From: Lingula anatina
Lineage: Eukaryota; Brachiopoda; Lingulata; Lingulida; Lingulidae
Direction: 5' to 3'
NCBI RefSeq assembly: GCF_001039355.2
Contig: NW_019773798.1
Coordinates: 16,413-46,049, forward strand
Length of the DNA stretch: 29,637 nt
Position numbers and translations under genes: made by a program. The notes under the pieces were generated by a model. The model saw only the letters and a program-made list of their open reading frames with translations. It did no database searches and was not told the DNA's origin. Within the stretch, counting starts at the first letter, position 1, and each line of letters begins with the position of its first letter. Positions 1 to 10,182 of the stretch are shown piece after piece.

Positions 1-480
1 GGGTCTCTAGCATTAACGGTTCCCGAATTAGAGACAGTTTTCAGTTTCGGTATCTTATGGCCGCTACTCCCGTGAAAATGCACCGATTGACCCCAAATTC
101 ATGGAGATGAAAGATGACCTGAAGGGTAACACCTTCCAATAATATTATTGGTTAAGTCTGTGTGGTGTCTGAATAACAGGGCAAAAAAAATTTTTTTCGT
201 AAAAAATTTCATTTTTTTGAAAATTTTGGCCCATTTGACCTTGAAGTAAAGGTCAAAGGTCAAATCCAAGGGTATATTTGAAATCTACACATATGACTTT
301 TGGAAAGCCGTCTATAGAAATTTTTCCCATAACTCCTTCCGTAGGGTAGATAATTAGCATTTAATTTTGCTATTTTTAGACAAGGGTGCATTGCAATGAG
401 TGCCACACCCAGACCCCATTACCGACAAAGCCCAAATTTTACGTGGAACGAGTTGAGATTATAGGTGACCTAAATCCATG
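1..480. other. Non-coding, probably dispersed repeat DNA
   Basis: No gene is seen here. The stretch has long A and T runs (186-223). At 234-257 there is a 9-bp perfect inverted repeat (TTTGACCTT / AAGGTCAAA, 6-nt loop), and it overlaps two AGGTCA half sites spaced by one base at 250-262. This style of sequence is familiar from dispersed repeats of marine invertebrates, but the family cannot be named from the window. Confidence 0.4.
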
Positions 481-536
481 AGATGGGTACAGGGGCCCTT
501 ACCGTCTAGGAGGAGAAGCGGTAACGGTAGCCGTCC

Positions 537-587
537 GGCGGAGCCGGCGGAGCCAACGGAGCCGGCGGAGCCAACGGAGCCGGCGGA
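537..587. repeat. 9-bp GC-rich minisatellite
   Basis: Five full 9-base units alternate between GGCGGAGCC and AACGGAGCC, followed by a partial sixth unit. It is a GC-rich island in AT-rich DNA. On the minus strand it would read as a Pro-Ala-Pro repeat, but nothing around it supports translation. Confidence 0.75.
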
Positions 588-614
588 ACGATCTGGACGG
601 GACCGAAACCATGT

Positions 615-642
615 GTACCGCCAGCGCTAACGCTGGTGGTAC
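615..642. repeat. Short inverted repeat (hairpin)
   Basis: Arms of 12 bp at 615-626 and 631-642 (GTACCGCCAGCG / CGCTGGTGGTAC) pair with one mismatch around a 4-nt loop. It lies just downstream of the minisatellite. No terminator or RNA function is implied; it may mark the end of a repeat element. Confidence 0.45.
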
Positions 643-1170
643 AATTATGAAAAAACATAGACTGATCAATAGATCTAATGCTGCTGAAGCTCCTGTTACA
701 TGTACACAGAGCTTGCGATCGCCTGGAAAACGAATTTTCGCCCATTCTCACAAATGTGAGCCAAAAGAAAAGGCTCCAACATTTAATTTAGCTCATTAAC
801 ACTGGTGTATGAATTTGATGTTAACTATCAAATATTGTCAAAGCCCAACGTTAGCAAAAATTCATAAACCAAGCGACCAAAGAAGTGATGAATTTATTAT
901 GTAGGAGGGTATGGTCACTTCTATCAATGTGGTATCTGTTTGTTATAGGTGTCGAACTAGCAAGGGTGCGGAATCTCAAGCAAAACGTACTTTATATTAC
1001 AAACACAAAAAAATGTGAGCTTCAACTACACAGAATTTTTATTGTATTGAAAACATTGTGCAGCGACCAAATCTTGCATACAATTTTCGACATGCAAGTG
1101 CAATATATGTTTACATATTTTAGTTATCATCAAAATACTATTGTCTCTCACTATAAATGCAGATTTGGAT
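643..1170. other. No host gene seen; possible 3' flank of the MGAT4-like fragment
   Basis: No supported coding region on either strand. On the minus strand an AATAAA motif lies about 130 bp downstream of the stop of the MGAT4-like fragment (plus-strand TTTATT near 1038-1043), so part of this stretch may be its old 3' flank. A 116-codon open frame on the plus strand (885-1235) overlaps the fragment antisense and has no recognisable content. Confidence 0.35.
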
Positions 1171-1657
1171 TTATGTATAGGAGATGTAGCCCATATAGCG
1201 AAAGGACCGAAGAACTAGGAGGCTATTTTCTATGATAAAAGCACGTATGTCTTTGGTGAATCCACGGGCTGGAATCACATCGTCTTCAATCTGAATATAG
1301 TATTCTGAAATATTTCTTCCGTACAGAAACATAAAAGCATAATCAACATTCTGTTTCGATCGCCATTTTACTTTCTCCGGAGAATCATTATAATTCCTCT
1401 TCAAATTTTCTAACGGAGGGTAATTTTTTCTGGAACTTGCATCACTAGAATAAATCCACTCTTGACGTAATCATCAAATTTTGCGCTGATACTTTTCAAG
1501 ACATTATATTGTGTATCAAAATTTGCCAGGAACACCAATAAAACAATTTTCTCCCTCTCACTTGGTGACGTCACGTTTATTATGTAAGAAATCGTCTGCA
1601 ACAGATACACGGTCCCCTTTGCTCGTTTGACAGACGGAATACCAATGGTAAGAAATC
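1171..1657 (-). pseudogene. MGAT4-like (GT54) N-acetylglucosaminyltransferase exon, frameshifted
   Basis: MGAT4 enzymes are Golgi type II membrane proteins that add beta-1,4-GlcNAc to the alpha-1,3-mannose arm of N-glycans. Reading leftwards on the minus strand, a consensus acceptor (TTTGTTTCAG, AG at 1659-1658) precedes FLTIGIPSVKR, then a segment ending SGFILVMQVPEK. The frame then shifts, and the next segment reads ENLK...EKVKWRSKQNVDYAF and YYIQIEDDV. EDDV is the family's acidic metal/nucleotide-sugar motif, and RWRxKQNxDY is a family hallmark. The break is in an A-run (plus-strand T6 at 1424-1429); one extra A would restore one frame. After MGYIS the frame stops at 1171-1173, before the rest of the catalytic domain. 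No other matching exon was found. It is either a decayed copy or a gene with a sequencing indel; the early stop favours decay. GT54 membership is secure, the exact paralogue is not. Confidence 0.8.
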
Positions 1658-1921
1658 CTGAAACAAATCAATTGAGAAATATTAACCAACTGTTAATATT
1701 AGATAGTTTAAAGTTGAATGACAGAACAGGAGAGTACCGTAAAATGCATGTTTACTGAGATTACAGAGAGAATAAAAAAGTTGTTTCTGTTCTTCAAAAC
1801 TTTCTTTTTCTCAAATTGTTAAACTTGGTGCAAGGAGTAAACAGTTTGATTGCATCTGAAAGCAGTTATATATTGAAAAATATTAATGAAAAATAAGATA
1901 TTTACGGTTTAGGGAATCTGG
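1658..1921. other. Intron or flank of the MGAT4-like fragment
   Basis: AT-rich sequence on the 5' side of the GT54 exon. No further MGAT4 coding segment could be recognised here on the minus strand. Confidence 0.3.
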
Positions 1922-1966
1922 TTAGATAGATAGATGGATAGATAGATAGATAGATAGACAGATAGA
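1922..1966. repeat. GATA/TAGA tetranucleotide microsatellite
   Basis: About eleven TAGA units with two substitutions (a GGA and a CAGA variant). Confidence 0.9.
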
Positions 1967-2394
1967 GTAGCATTCTAGACTTTTCTTCTGCCTGTGTTTC
2001 CCAAAAACAGACACATCCCCGAGTTCCATGGCATCCCATCGAGAAAAAACAGAAGGACTCTGGTCCACGCTTGTCTGAAAAAAATAATTTAAATTCCTTC
2101 ATCTTTGCAATAGTACAAAGCTGTGTAGCGCTAAAGTCACCACAGAGAGAACAAATATAACGGGAGTTTTTTGTTTGTGTAGGGGGTTTAGGTTCAAATA
2201 CGTTTTATATTTTCATTTAACAGATGTTGAAACTGACACCTTAACCGTAGGCTGTCATACAAACTCCCGCGTCTTTTCTGTAGGCGTCGCTTGATAATAT
2301 CACTGGCTTACAGCCATCCAAATTGCTGTAAGCCACTATACACCCCAAATCATGCAAAGGAAATTCATTTCCATTATTGAATTTTTATTGTTAA
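1967..2394. other. No feature seen
   Basis: Spacer between microsatellites. A 66-codon open frame on the minus strand (1902-2102) runs through the GATA repeat and resembles no family I know. Confidence 0.3.

Positions 2395-2426
<32 letters not shown>
2395..2426. repeat. TTA trinucleotide microsatellite
   Basis: About ten uninterrupted TTA units. Confidence 0.9.
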
Positions 2427-2497
2427 CCCCATCATTGACTCGTCACTTCACCCGGGGTGTAGGTCTACTCAAGAGCGCAGAGCGCAGGAAACAGGTG

Positions 2498-2499
<2 letters not shown>

Positions 2500-2539
<40 letters not shown>

Positions 2540-2592
2540 GCTATGTATGTGTGTGTGTGTGTGTGTGTGTATGGTGTGTGTGTGTGTGTGTA

Positions 2593-2624
<32 letters not shown>

Positions 2625-2645
2625 TGTATGGGTGTGTGTGTGTGT

Positions 2646-2679
<34 letters not shown>

Positions 2680-2680
2680 T
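2500..2680. repeat. TG dinucleotide microsatellite, about 180 bp
   Basis: A long TG tract with scattered TA or GG interruptions. The open frames across it (Cys-Val on plus, Thr-His on minus) are artefacts of the repeat. Confidence 0.97.
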
Positions 2681-2864
2681 GGGAGGCAGGCATCCTTTCA
2701 ATATCAAAAAAGTAATAGAGACCGTGAGAAGGGTTTGATTCGCACTGCCTAATTACCCCTTCATCTTCTGCTTATTACTGATGTAGACTGATAAAAAAAG
2801 GAGTGGGACTCAGCCCCGTAACTCCTTACTTACACGTCCCCACTTTACAAGATGGCGATACATG

Positions 2865-2865
2865 N
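2865..2865. other. Single N at the left edge of duplicon R1
   Basis: The ambiguous base lies within about 15 bp of the point where sequence shared with the block starting near 24974 begins. It is probably an assembly join rather than one miscalled base. Confidence 0.5.
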
Positions 2866-2944
2866 ATAGCATGTGAACAAAGCCTTAATGTTAATTGCAA
2901 TATAGTGAAAATCCACAGTTAGTACAATAGAGTCTGGGAATGGT

Positions 2945-3671
2945 CCCTTAGGCTTCAAGCCCGTGCGGGAGTTCAAGTGCATTCTTTGAAAATGCCAGAA
3001 TGAAAAAAAAGTGAAAATATACAAAAAAATTGCATAAATTCAATAAAAATTTATATTCCAATAGAGGTGTTTTTCTAATTTGAGCTGTAATCAATCCTAA
3101 AAATCCTAAAAATAATAAGTGACAGTTTACTTTGCATAACATTTGTGGTGGCAGTGTAAAAAGTAGTTTTTTTGTCCATTTTGATGCAATTTAACATAAT
3201 GATTAACAGTATGATTACCACCAATTTTCAAATATCTATTTCTAATAACTTGGACATTGAGAAAATTTGATTACCATTTAGCTTCATGCCCTTGGCAGTT
3301 TTAATTGCCACAATTAAACTGCCAATATGTGAAAAATGAAAATTTTACGAAAATGTATAACTCCCAGAAAAATAAGCCAATTAGACTGCTTTTCAGCATT
3401 TCTGTCCTATATATCTCTTTTGTAAGCTTGAGAATCATAAGGAACATGGTTTTCCCTTAATGGTCATCATGGCAGCAGTATCCAAAATAAGGTTTTCTTC
3501 AATTTTGATGCGATATTACATAATGCTTAACAGCATAATGACCATCATTTATTAATGATACAATATAAGTATCATAGATATTCAGAAAATGTGACTAGCA
3601 AAGGTCTTCAAGCCCATGGAAGTTCTAAGTCACACCTTGAAAATGCCAATATGTGCAAAATTGAATTTTCA

Positions 3672-3704
<33 letters not shown>

Positions 3705-3830
3705 AAATAAAAAAACAGAATAACTTCCAGGAAAATTAACCAATCAGGCCTCTTTTTCAACTGAAGCTGCATTTTTGTAAATTTGAGAAGAGTAAGTGCC
3801 ATGGTCCTCCTTCAATGGTCAAATAGTTTA
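2945..3830 (+). repeat. Internal tandem repeat, period about 325 bp, in R1
   Basis: Three degenerate units start near 2945, 3280 and 3605. Each runs through a CTTCAAGCCC-like start, a TTGAAAATGCCA segment, an ATAACTTCCAG/ACTCCCAG segment, a GACATGG...AATGGTCA segment and a TTGATGCxATxTxACATAATG segment. The same array occurs in R2 and R3. The third unit carries a 29-base A run at 3674-3702. Confidence 0.65.
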
Positions 3831-3888
3831 CAGTAAGTTGATGACGCTACAGAATTGGAAATTTTGAGATCATGAAAAATTAGCAAGG

Positions 3889-3983
3889 GATATTTTAAGG
3901 CAAATTATAAATTGATTTTGTGTACCAATTTACAGTCAGTTTTAGTATTGTTTTGTTGCTGAATCTTCCATTTACATAAAAAA
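3889..3983 (+). repeat. 95-bp perfect direct repeat, first copy
   Basis: Identical over 95 bases to 4319-4413, which begins immediately after the N at 4318. Only the second copy continues (TTATCATTTC...) as R2 and R3 do. Confidence 0.9.
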
Positions 3984-4317
3984 CAAGGCAGCAAAGCTGT
4001 CAAATGTACAGACAAAAAGAAGGAAAAAACAAAATAGGGTACAGTCAATTCTGATGCAAAAGTACATTATGTTAAACTGCAAATTCAACATCAAATTTTA
4101 ATTATGCTCAACAGGTAATTCCAATGTAAGTAAAATGTGTAACAAGCATAAGGCTTCAGCCCCATAGGAGTTCAAGTTCACACTCTGAAAATGTATAACT
4201 TCCAGAAAAAGAAGTCAATCAATTTTAATAATAAAATAAAGGTATCATGGATTTTCAGAAAATGTGACTAGCATGGGTCTTCAAGCCTGTGGAACTTCAA
4301 AGTCACACCTTGAAAAT

Positions 4318-4413
4318 NGATATTTTAAGGCAAATTATAAATTGATTTTGTGTACCAATTTACAGTCAGTTTTAGTATTGTTTTGTTGCTGAATCTTCCA
4401 TTTACATAAAAAA
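4318..4413 (+). repeat. N plus second copy of the 95-bp direct repeat
   Basis: The base at 4318 is N; 4319-4413 repeats 3889-3983 exactly. An exact repeat starting at an N suggests two contig ends placed side by side instead of merged, or a very recent duplication. Confidence 0.85.
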
Positions 4414-4444
4414 AATTATCATTTCAATTCTTAAATACTGGTAT

Positions 4445-4525
4445 GTCACATGACAACCTTACATCAGGTGACAAAGGCGTAGTTGTTATTTGCCCCCAGC
4501 AAGGAATTTGATAATCCATTTCAAG
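4445..4525 (+). promoter_or_regulatory. Orphan 5' UTR exon with splice donor (R1)
   Basis: Counterpart of the presumed non-coding first exons in R2 and R3, ending CATTTCAAG|GTGAG with GT at 4526-4527. Upstream it shares the TCACATGACA and CATCAGGTGAC motifs (E-box-like CACATG and CAGGTG). No matching acceptor or coding exon follows. The exon's left edge is a guess. Confidence 0.4.
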
Positions 4526-5012
4526 GTGAGTTTAAGACTGCAATTTGTTAAAAATTTCATCACCAGGTATTAGTTGGCATATACATCTACACTCAAACTA
4601 TTTCTATACAGTAATCACATTTATATACTGATCTAACTTACTGCATTATATTACTTCCTTGTTTCACTTCTGAATATATCTTTATATACTGTCTTCATTT
4701 ATATTCTTTAAACCAAAAACAACATTTTCTAGTGCACTAAATTAAAGATAATGACTTGTGTTTCATCATTTTTAATTAATTAAAAATGTCTGAACCAATG
4801 ACAAATTGTATCACTTCTGCCTGAAAGAAAGTAAAGAAAAGTGTTGCAGGACCACCTTAATACAATATATACTGTGTCTCTTCCAAAAAATTTTGTAAGT
4901 ATGACTTTTCTAAAGACAGGGAAAATGTTAACAGGGCTCCCTCCTTTAAGTGTTAAAGTAAAATTTCCCACTATCTTGTGGTGGTTGAGGCACACTTTAC
5001 AGAAGCCAGCAC

Positions 5013-6656
5013 CACTTCGTCTCTGGGTTGTTTAGAAATTGAAAACTCCAAAAAGAAATGTACATTTATTCGGGTGAAATAGTTCGCCACTCGTTAGTTT
5101 ACGATTACATTGTTATAAACACTTAAAATTAATAAATGCAATTCTGCAATGTCAATTAAGAAAAATATATCATGTGATAGCTAATCGACTTTAAATAATG
5201 ATCTTACCAGAGATTAGACCAACTATACGGTTAAAAAAACACACCTTTATCCCCAACGTTTAATTCATCGTGTAGATAGTTTGAGTAGCCGAAAGTGTTT
5301 TAATGGAATCAGATTCATCCGAACTCGTTGTTTGGAACAATTAAAAAGAATTATGATTGATATCTAAGGTACATAGCTTAAGAATTATATCAGTAAATCA
5401 TTTTCAACTAAGAGAACCAATATGTAATCCTAAAACGTTTTTAAAATCACTACAAGATCACGCGCCAGTTCACCAGTTCATAAAACTTTTCAATCGTTAT
5501 AACTGTATGTACGTGTGCGCTCGTTTGCATGCGTGTGTCCAGTTCCTTAATACGGACTGAAGGCTAGGCGTGGTTCCATCAGTCACGTGCCTTCTGAAGT
5601 CAGCCAATTAGATTGTAGTTCTAAGATATGAATATAATACATTAATAACGCAATCAATTATTCTAAGGTGATACATGTATTCATTTCGACTAAAGAAACT
5701 TCAAATGAAAAAGTATTGTTGATATTGAAAGAATTAGCATTGGTTGAGCATCACATTTATAAAGGAATTTCAATAAAAAAGATATAAAATTAGAACAAAA
5801 GGAGCACAAAAGAACTATAAACGTGTATTTCTGAACAAATGTCAATAAATGTGATACTTGTCTCTAGCATTTTAAAACGAAAGGCCAGGAAAAAAAACGT
5901 TAAAGTTAAAATCTCCATCTTTGTTCATGTGTTTTAGCTTCAAATTAAATAAAAGAAAACATTTTAAAAGCAATCTAATATATATCAGCTATTAGTACAC
6001 ACACCCAAAGTTTAATACTGGTATATTGAACAAATATTGAAGAAATGTCTACAAAATGCAGGTGACAGAAACTGGACAACAAAATATGACAGTTAAATGC
6101 ATCCGCATTCTTCATGCGTCCATAGAGTTTTTTTTAAACATTTTAAAAGAAGGTCACCACACAACTTAAAATGTGAAGGACCACCCAGCTACATTGTCAA
6201 CTGGCATTTTAGAGGACATAACATGGTAATCTGAACACCCAGAAACGTGAACTGCACGGTACTAGAAAAGTTGAATAGGGGCCATTGTGAGAAACATTCT
6301 AGATGCAAATGACACCATGGTCATCCCTACCGACAGAGAACAATAGAAATGTAAACAAAGTTATATATATAAACTGTCATCCATGTTACAAGTAACTTTT
6401 TTCATTATTATGCATCTTCACAACAAGACTGAAAAAGAAGTGTTACTTACAAGACATATTTGCTTCAACGCAGTTGAAAGTTCGGTCCTACGTTTTCGTC
6501 TCACACAGCCCAGCTGTCAAGTGATTATAATTCTGAAAACAGCTCACACCCTGCCCACTGACTAGTTGTTATGTAAATCATCACAGGTAGGCCGCACGTG
6601 ACTAGGAGAGTTGCTGCTGTAATCATTTTCTCTGGAAGTAGGCGAATTATTTACGT
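5013..6656. other. No gene recognised
   Basis: Unique AT-rich sequence after R1 breaks off. Short open frames (for example 5357-5560 and 6383-6565, plus) show no family signature. Confidence 0.35.
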
Positions 6657-7742
6657 CAGGGGCGTAACCAAACAATTTAAAATTGTAAGCAGAAATTTTC
6701 AAAAGTCAGGTGCATGTAATAGTAGATTGACGCAACAGATGAAGGGCAGATTAATCTACATGTACCGTTATATGTGCCAAATACCATAACTTAGTTTTCA
6801 CTATTGTAATAGAGCCATCACTTCAAGTTAAAAAATATTCCCACCAATTAAAAAAAGTTACAGTATAATATTTCTCCCAAAATGGTATATTTATTTAACC
6901 AGGGGTTAACTGACTTTGGGTACTGTACGAAGTGCAGATTATGCCTGCTTGTATCAAGTTTAATTCTGAATAACAACGAACTACTGTTGTTCGATGTGGT
7001 TTGCGGCGGTTATCCTGAGTTGTCAGAAAAGAATCTGTTCATCGTTGTAGTATTATTACGCTTTCTTGCCATCTACTCCATGATATCGATAGTCAGCTTA
7101 ATAATAAATTTACTAAGAAATCAATTTATAATGGTATCAACCAGCTTATATACGGGCGCATGGCTCCCAAAATCAACCAAAGTCATATGACAGGATAGAG
7201 CTCTCATTTATCTAATTTTAATAACTTTTTTGCCCATGTCACCCTGTTAGTTTAAAGGGGTAATCTTGATCAAGTCCGTGTCAAAATTCTTTGAAGTTGT
7301 TGGAAAATCAGATCGTCCTTGTTACTCTGGCTCTTTATAAGCCAGTCTATCTTGTGTCCCCAGGTCTGCTGGAGCTGTTCTTTGAAAATGACGAACAGTG
7401 AGATTTTTACCTGACATAAAAACCACCAGTGAGACACTCAAAACAAAGGCTACCTGAGAGATGAAGGGCACTTAACCTTCCAAATAAGAGATAAAGGAAG
7501 TTCCAGCTTGACGGATGATTACCTCGGTCCGTGCAAACAAACGAAACTGGGTGTCAGAACAATAGTGCTAATACAATTTATACAGAGGACTTGTACATAC
7601 AGGTGACTTTAACTTACAGTTGAAAGGCATTTTTGATTATATTCCATAAAAAAAAAAAAATTACACAGAAAATAATATCATGGTTGGTCAAAAAGAAAAT
7701 GTACGCACAGTGCATCCGTGTGTATGCCTGGTTACGCCCTTG
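6657..7742. mobile_element. Putative 1.09-kb DNA transposon with 14-bp TIRs
   Basis: The left end reads CAGGGGCGTAACCA; the right end read inwards on the minus strand is CAAGGGCGTAACCA: 14-bp terminal inverted repeats with one mismatch. TACGT flanks both sides (6652-6656 and 7743-7747), a possible 5-bp target duplication. The CAGGG ends recall hAT-like elements, but those usually make 8-bp duplications, so the superfamily is open. No transposase is recognisable; a 102-codon plus-strand frame (6882-7190) matches nothing I know. Probably non-autonomous. Confidence 0.55.
7270..7410 (-). CDS. Possible 3'-terminal exon, unknown protein
   Basis: On the minus strand an acceptor-like TTTTTATGTCAG is followed by 46 codons and a TGA (7272-7270). 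The peptide begins VKISLFVIFKEQ, includes GHKIDWLIKSQ and ends QRILTRT. The composition is protein-like (hydrophobic start, then charged helical residues), which is the only reason to list it. It lies inside the 6657-7742 TIR element, so it could be transposon-derived. The family is not recognised and no partner exon was found. Confidence 0.2.
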   Translation of the reverse strand, partial: VKISLFVIFKEQLQQTWGHKIDWLIKSQSNKDDLIFQQLQRILTRT

Positions 7743-8506
7743 TACGTAGTTGCCTGACAGATATGAAATCAGACTTTTGGGCGAGTTCGGGAGTGATCAA
7801 GACGAATGACCCAGGGTGCATAAAAGGATCGTTTTATTCGTCAAATTTATAACTTAACCAATCTTTCATCAGTGTATTTCAATCTTCTCGTTGTAGAATG
7901 CACCAAGACATGTAAATCCTGTACTCACTCGCCAATATCGGCAGGTTTAATTGGTTTAGACAGCTACGCGAAGTTCGGGCCTTAATGTCATGTTTTAACA
8001 TTAAAATGTACAGGTTTGGATCACTCTGAGCAAGGGGAGTGGTGTGCATTTGCAGTCACCACCACAACACGTGTTCAGGCTATGGATAATCATTAAAAAT
8101 TCCTGATGTAGGGATCCCCATGCACTCTAATACATGTACATAAGAGTTACATATAACTTATGTTCACCAAATAGAACTAAATTCGGGCACAAGTAGTCTC
8201 AGCACCTATTGCAGGGCCACATTTACGACGAAGAAAGCCAAGAAACGTTGTAACTATATGTCCAGCCTATTTTAAGTGTATTGTGTAAAGGAGACAATGT
8301 CAGAGTTAACTCAACGCCCTTAAGGCTTGGGAGTTCAAGCCTCTTGGAGTGAAGGGATGGCCCTTGAAACGCAGGAGACGGTAGGGTTGCTTTTGAATAA
8401 TGCGATTTATGCAAATAGGAAATGCCCGCATCGTTACTTTGCCGCAAGTAAGGTGATGCAAAATTACCCTGACCACTGAATTTGTAAATAATCCATTTAA
8501 ATTAGT
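7743..8506. other. No feature seen
   Basis: Spacer between the TIR element and duplicon R2. A 74-codon minus-strand frame (8223-8447) has no recognisable content. Confidence 0.3.
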
Positions 8507-8778
8507 AAGGCAGCAAAACTGTCAAATGTACAGTGGGAGGGGTCAGGACCCCCCCCCCCCCCCCAAGCAGAAAATAATAATGGAAAATAAAGGCTACTGT
8601 CAATCCTGATGCAATAATACATATGTATAACTGCAAAGTCAACATCAAATCCATAAGAGTTAAAGTTCTTAGCTTTGATAATGCCAGAATGAGAAAAATG
8701 AAAAATTCATAAAAAATTGCATAAATTCAATAAACAATGATAATCCAATAGAACTTTTTTTCTAATTTGAGCTGTATG

Positions 8779-8967
8779 CAGTGGTGGGTTTCGAGGGGGG
8801 GGGGGGTGTCAGGGGTTTTGGTTACTGAAATATCACTCTAATATTCCCCTCTTGAAATTAGAATTTTGGGAAGCTGATTTATAGTACGAAATATTACCAA
8901 ATGGTACCGCTTGCCATTTAAAATACCCAAACATTCCCCCCTTCAAATAATCCTGGATCCGCCCGTG
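8779..8967. mobile_element. Small MITE-like insertion, 189 bp
   Basis: Absent from the matching position of R1 and R3, where GAGCTGTA runs straight into ATCAATCC. The inserted stretch begins CAGTGGTGGG and ends GGATCCGCCCGTG. TATG stands on both sides (8775-8778, 8968-8971). Minus-strand end CACGGGCGGATCCAGGA resembles common CAGxGGCGGATCCAG transposon ends. The inverted ends match only loosely, so the class is uncertain. Confidence 0.5.
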
Positions 8968-9462
8968 TATGTCAATCCTAAGAATTATTTTTGTAAGTTA
9001 AAAAAATAACAAGTAACACAGTTTTCTTTTCATGTTTGGGGTAGTTTATTTTATTTTATTTTATTTTATTTTTTTTTTGTCAGTTTTGATGCAATATAAC
9101 ATAATAGGTAATTACCACCGATTTTTATTTATGTACTACATATAACATGGACATTGAGAAAATTTGATTACCGTTTGGCGTTATGCCTGTGGGAATTGTA
9201 AGTCCTACATTAAAAATGCCAAAATGTGAATAATGAAAATTTCACAAAAATGTGAAACTCACAGAAAAAGAAGGTAATTAGACTGCTTATCCAACACAGG
9301 CTGCATTTTGGTCCTGTGTTTCTTTTTGTAAGCTTAAGAATCATAAGTGACATGGTTTTTTATCTTAATGATCATCATGGCAGCAGTATCCAAAATAGGG
9401 TTTTCTTTTATTTTGATGTGATATATTACATAATGCTTAACAGGATAACGACCATCATTTAT

Positions 9463-9495
<33 letters not shown>

Positions 9496-10182
9496 CATCT
9501 TTATTGAGCACTAAAATGTGTACAAGTTATATTTTATAGGCTCTCTACTCTAATCATAATATCTTTATAACTACTAAACAAATCTGCATGTATACAAAAT
9601 ACATATGGAATACTGGGAGGTAGCACAGAATAAAACAACTATTGCTGTTGATGGGTGTATCATTTTCTCTCAAGCATGATTCACATTTTGGACTGAGCAG
9701 CAACCGAAGTTTTTCATGATCCGTTTTACTGCTCAGGAGGTATCATGCGTCTACTTCTTCTGTCACTATATATGGTCTTCACATTTCTGTAAAAAAATGA
9801 AATTCTGTTTTGATTTCATTACAGTGGGGACACTCACAATTTTCAGTAGAGGTTTTAGAAGTATAGCGACCCTGTTCGATTTCTAAGTCAGGGTCACCAA
9901 TCCGCATTTTTGCAATAGTCTTTATTTCTGGTGGTGTCGCTTTCTTTTTCAGGGTCATAAGATTTTTTAGGTAATCTATATGTCTTAATTTTACTATAGT
10001 CATCACTTTTTATGCCTTTCCAAAATAGTACCTCAGTTTTATCGTTGATAGCATCTCTCAGGTTTTCAAAACTATCTATTAGTGTTTGTACTTCAGTTTT
10101 ATGGCCCAGACCCCAACACCACCCTCTACCAGGGCGACAGATAGATTTTTTACAGATATTCCCAGATATGTCTCTAGATAGA
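9463..10182 (-). mobile_element. 5'-truncated, dead non-LTR retrotransposon (LINE 3' end)
   Basis: On the minus strand it ends in AATAAAGATGATT followed by an ATT repeat (plus-strand TTTATT at 9500-9505), a typical LINE tail. Upstream are pieces of the conserved region after reverse transcriptase: SKIKTYRLPKKSYDPEKE, then in another frame AKMRIGDPDLEIEQGRY and a zinc-knuckle-like CPHC...EFHF. These match the KLRTY...fK, LxIExGRY and CxxC...HF...C pattern of LINE C-termini. At least two frameshifts break it, one between the first two pieces and one in the T7 run just after EFHF. The reverse transcriptase and endonuclease domains are missing, so it cannot move itself. The clade cannot be named. 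Confidence 0.7.

Larger units (their letters stand above)
2880..5012 (+). repeat. Duplicon copy R1: HEPN-gene 5' region without its gene
   Basis: This block matches 24974-27210 and, with insertions, 8507-11425 at high nucleotide similarity. In the other two copies it is the promoter, 5' exon and first intron of a HEPN/NB-ARC/TPR gene. Here the match includes the 5' exon donor (AAG|GTGAGT, GT at 4526-4527) and most of intron 1. It ends abruptly at AGCCAGCAC (about 5004-5012), before the splice acceptor and the ATG, and unrelated sequence follows. The middle (about 3984-4318) is out of order relative to R2 and ends at an N, so the local structure may be misassembled. Confidence 0.85.

Noticed and set aside
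885-1235. 116-codon plus-strand frame
   Set aside because: Overlaps the GT54 fragment antisense and has no recognisable motif.
2465-2752. Several open frames of 69-80 codons rich in Cys-Val or Thr-His
   Set aside because: They are translations of the TG microsatellite in different frames; no start context, homology or splice signals.
2948-3142. Minus-strand frames of about 64-92 codons in the duplicons (also 3608-3802, 25038-25316, 25717-25911)
   Set aside because: They lie in AT-rich tandem repeat units, differ between copies and contain homopolymer runs.
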